A stretch of 64,000 nucleotides of DNA from Solirubrobacter ginsenosidimutans (GTDB lineage: Bacteria > Actinomycetota > Thermoleophilia > Solirubrobacterales > Solirubrobacteraceae), in contig NZ_JAPDOD010000025.1 of the NCBI RefSeq assembly GCF_027587205.1, positions 62,001 through 126,000 on the forward strand. Reading direction: 5' to 3'. The notes beneath the pieces were generated by a model. That model had not been told where the DNA came from. It did no database searches and saw nothing but the letters and a program-made list of their open reading frames with translations. The stretch's first letter is position 1. Every line of letters begins with the position of its first letter. The translations under genes and the position numbers were made by a program. Of this stretch, positions 62,220 to 64,000 are shown in pieces.

Positions 62220-62929
62220 TGGCGTTCCTCGAAGTCGCAGACATCAAGACCTACTACGGCAACATCCAGGCGCTCAAGGGCGTCTCGTTGACCGTGGAAG
62301 AGGGCGAGTGCGTGACGCTGATCGGCTCTAACGGGGCCGGGAAGTCCACGACGCTGCGCTCGATCTCGGGGCTCACGCCCCCGCGCACGGGCTCGATCAA
62401 GCTCGCGGGCGAGGAGATCTCGTTGCTCCCGCCGCAGGAGATCGTCGGGCTCGGCATCTGCCAGTCGCCCGAGGGTCGCAAGTGCTTCCAGCGGATGACC
62501 GTCCGCGAGAACCTCGAGCTCGGCGCGTACCTGCGCCGTGACACCTCGGGGATCTCGGCGGATCTGAACCGGATCTTCGAGCTCTTCCCGCGCCTGGACG
62601 AGCGTCAGTCGCAGAAGGCGGGCACGATGTCCGGCGGCGAGCAGCAGATGCTCGCCATCGGCCGCGCGCTGATGGGCAAGCCGAAGGTCCTGCTGCTCGA
62701 CGAGCCCTCGATGGGCATCTCGCCGGTCCTCACGGAGCGGATCTACGAGACGATCGAGCAGATCAACAAGGACGGGATGACCATCCTGCTGGTGGAGCAG
62801 AACGCGAACTTCGCGCTCGACGTCTCCAACCGGGCCTACGTGCTGGAGACCGGCAAGGTCTCCTTGTCCGACAGCTCGGAGAACCTGCGGACCAACCCCG
62901 AAGTCCAGAAAGCGTACCTGGGAACATGA
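62219..62929 (+). CDS. livF: Branched-chain amino-acid ABC transporter ATP-binding protein LivF
   Basis: 236 aa. Walker A GSNGAGKST, signature MSGGEQQMLAIGRAL, Walker B VLLLDEPSMGISP, and H-loop LVEQNANFAL. Typical LivF: YGNIQALKGVSL near the start and PEVQKAYLGT at the end. GGGAGAGAGGGAG upstream gives a good ribosome site. Overlaps the next small gene by ATGA. Confidence 0.96.
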   Translation: MAFLEVADIKTYYGNIQALKGVSLTVEEGECVTLIGSNGAGKSTTLRSISGLTPPRTGSIKLAGEEISLLPPQEIVGLGICQSPEGRKCFQRMTVRENLELGAYLRRDTSGISADLNRIFELFPRLDERQSQKAGTMSGGEQQMLAIGRALMGKPKVLLLDEPSMGISPVLTERIYETIEQINKDGMTILLVEQNANFALDVSNRAYVLETGKVSLSDSSENLRTNPEVQKAYLGT

Positions 62930-63165
62930 CCGTTTTCGCGCTCATGGGGGCCTGGGCCCTCTGGTTGCTCTACCTCTGGCTCGCCTCCTGCATCATCGCC
63001 GGCTACCTCTCCAACCGGAAGGGCTACGGCGACAAGCCGGGCGTCGCGACGGGCCTGTGCCTGTCGGCGATCGCGATCGTCGTCTGGCTCGTGTGGCCGC
63101 CGAAGCCGGAGTCCAAGTGGAAGATCGTCGGCGCGTTCGGGTCCGGTAAGGACGCCAAGCGCTAA
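62926..63165 (+). CDS. Small two-helix membrane protein at the end of the liv operon
   Basis: 79 aa, ATG overlapping the livF stop. Helix 1 GAWALWLLYLWLASCIIAGYL, a polar loop SNRKGYGDKPG, helix 2 VATGLCLSAIAIVVWLVWP, and a basic tail. Same arrangement (two helices at the operon end) as the small gene after trpA, but no sequence similarity by eye. Could assist the transporter; unproven. Confidence 0.7.
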   Translation: MTVFALMGAWALWLLYLWLASCIIAGYLSNRKGYGDKPGVATGLCLSAIAIVVWLVWPPKPESKWKIVGAFGSGKDAKR

Positions 63166-63229
63166 GAGACGTGTCGTGTGGGTCGGGACATCGTTCCGGC
63201 CCACCCGCCTCCGCCCAGCCTGCCCTGCT

Positions 63230-63538
63230 TTAGCGCGCGGCCTGTGGCGCGGGGTGCCGATCGACGCAGGCGTCGATGTAGTGGAAGTGCTGCCCGCGGG
63301 GCATGTCGCAGCGCACCGCGGCGCCGGCCGGCTCGATCGCCAGTGCGAAGAAGTCCGGCTGGTCGGCCGGGCCGAGATGGCTGGGCGTCATCGACGCGAA
63401 CACGCAGAACGCCGCGACGGCGCAGCCGATCAGCCGCCGTCGGCGGTGCGCTGCCTGATGGCGCCGCGTGACGGCACGCTCGGTGGCGTGCGTCAGCGCG
63501 TGGCCCAGGCGGTCGAGGTCCGGAGGGAGATCGCCCAT
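63230..63538 (-). CDS. Small single-pass membrane protein, unknown
   Basis: 102 aa. ATG 63538 with GGGGGAG 6 bp upstream on the minus strand. A charged His/Arg-rich cytoplasmic N-terminus (DRLGHALTHATERAVTRRHQAAHRRRR) precedes one hydrophobic helix (LIGCAVAAFCVFASM). The outer part has two Cys (VRCDMPRGQHFH, DACVD). It resembles small anti-sigma-like or DUF proteins in shape only. Convergent to the liv operon. Confidence 0.6.
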   Translation of the reverse strand: MGDLPPDLDRLGHALTHATERAVTRRHQAAHRRRRLIGCAVAAFCVFASMTPSHLGPADQPDFFALAIEPAGAAVRCDMPRGQHFHYIDACVDRHPAPQAAR

Positions 63539-63600
63539 GCTTACTCCCCCAATGATGGCTGCTCGGGCGCGCGGATGTCGTCTTTGGTCTTACGGTTTGG

Positions 63601-64000
63601 TTAGCCTTGCCCTACGGCGGCGTTGAGCGCCTCGTCGAGAGCGGGGTGCTGATACGTGTAACCCAGCTCAAGTGTCCGTTTTGGGACGACCCGCTGGCCT
63701 TTGGTCACGATCTCGGCCATGTCGCCGTAGAGCAGCCGGATCGCGGCGCCGGGGATGGGCGCGACCGCCGGCCGGTGCAGCGCGTGGCCGAGCGCCTTGC
63801 TGAATGCCTTGTTGGTCACCGGCTCGGGAGCGGTGGCGTTGACGGCGCCGCGCCACGCCGGGTCGTCGATCGCGCGGACGTAGATGCCGACGACGTCGTC
63901 GACGTGGATCCACGGCATGTACTGCCGGCCGCCGGCGACGGGTCCGCCGCCGCCGAGCTTGAACGGCAGCAGCATCTTCGACAGCGCGCCGCCGCTCTTG
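63601..64000 (-). CDS. SDR39/TIGR01777-type NAD(P)-dependent epimerase-like protein, N-terminal part outside window
   Basis: The C-terminal 133 residues are visible; the frame stays open to the window edge, so the ATG at 63975 is internal (KSGGALSKMLLPFKLGGGG continues across it). GGRQYMPWIHVDDVVGIYVRAI is the family hallmark, and the end (KGQRVVPKRTLELGYTYQHPALDEAL) is the DUF1731 tail. The family includes the cell-division-associated SulA/YfcH epimerases. The Rossmann NAD-binding part is not visible. Confidence 0.88.
   Translation of the reverse strand, partial: KSGGALSKMLLPFKLGGGGPVAGGRQYMPWIHVDDVVGIYVRAIDDPAWRGAVNATAPEPVTNKAFSKALGHALHRPAVAPIPGAAIRLLYGDMAEIVTKGQRVVPKRTLELGYTYQHPALDEALNAAVGQG

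Overview
This 64-kb window is chromosomal, very GC-rich and densely coded. GTG and TTG starts are common, and ATGA or GTGA stop/start overlaps run through most operons. The gene set (Tad/Flp pilus of actinobacterial type, hisIE fused and linked to trp, lepA-hadAB-hrcA-dnaJ-prmA, an ArsA-like ATPase, bPH2 proteins) points to Actinomycetota. I infer a Thermoleophilia/Solirubrobacterales relative, but no rRNA is present to prove it. I see no phage, plasmid, CRISPR array, tRNA or rRNA. LAYOUT: 1-5.1 kb holds the 3' part of comEC and a large secreted lamin-tail/endonuclease protein. 5.1-8.9 kb holds a C4-dicarboxylate symporter divergent from a CitA/DcuS-type sensor kinase and its response regulator. 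8.9-14 kb holds holA, a GH15 glycosidase, rpsT (minus) and murJ. 14-22.2 kb is a compact run: lepA, two MaoC/Had dehydratase subunits, hrcA, dnaJ, two tandem prmA-like methyltransferases, a threonine dehydratase and an EamA transporter that apparently starts at CTG. 22.2-23.7 kb is repeat-rich: a paired-palindrome element, 18-bp tandem repeats and a GGGGTGCCCC hairpin, around two small minus-strand genes. 23.7-38.7 kb is a Tad/Flp pilus island. A minus-strand arm carries an acidic two-membrane-segment protein, a lipoprotein and a TadG-like protein that carries two apparent cell-wall hydrolase domains. A plus-strand arm carries CpaB, a CpaE ATPase fused to a TadE pseudopilin, TadE, CpaF, TadB, TadC, a histidine kinase/NarL regulator pair, two Flp pilins and two anchored secreted proteins. 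No prepilin peptidase gene is in the window. 38.8-41.5 kb is yqeY-phoH-ybeY-era. 41.5-46.2 kb holds a second GGGGTGCCCC hairpin, an RTX/MopE-like secreted protein, a second paired-palindrome element, two bPH2 proteins and an ArsA-like ATPase. 46.2-50.4 kb holds a phytoene/squalene synthase, a geranylgeranyl-reductase-like flavoprotein, a GGDEF-EAL protein and a frameshifted membrane gene. 50.4-57.6 kb is a hisIE-trpEGDCFBA operon. 57.6-63.2 kb is a branched-chain amino-acid ABC transporter operon (livKHMGF) with its own promoter. The window ends in an SDR39-family gene running off the edge. HOW THE GENES WORK TOGETHER: the trp and liv blocks are complete pathway and transporter operons. The Tad island contains ATPases, platform proteins, pilins, anchored accessory proteins, possible wall-cutting activity and its own two-component system. 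Three of its transcription units share a TGGGACCTT motif at fixed spacing (62, 62 and 31 bp) from a -10-like hexamer. The most novel non-coding signals are two related 49-nt hairpin elements (10-bp identical arms, 19/29 identical interior) and two related ~115-bp paired-palindrome elements that sit exactly between convergent stop codons.
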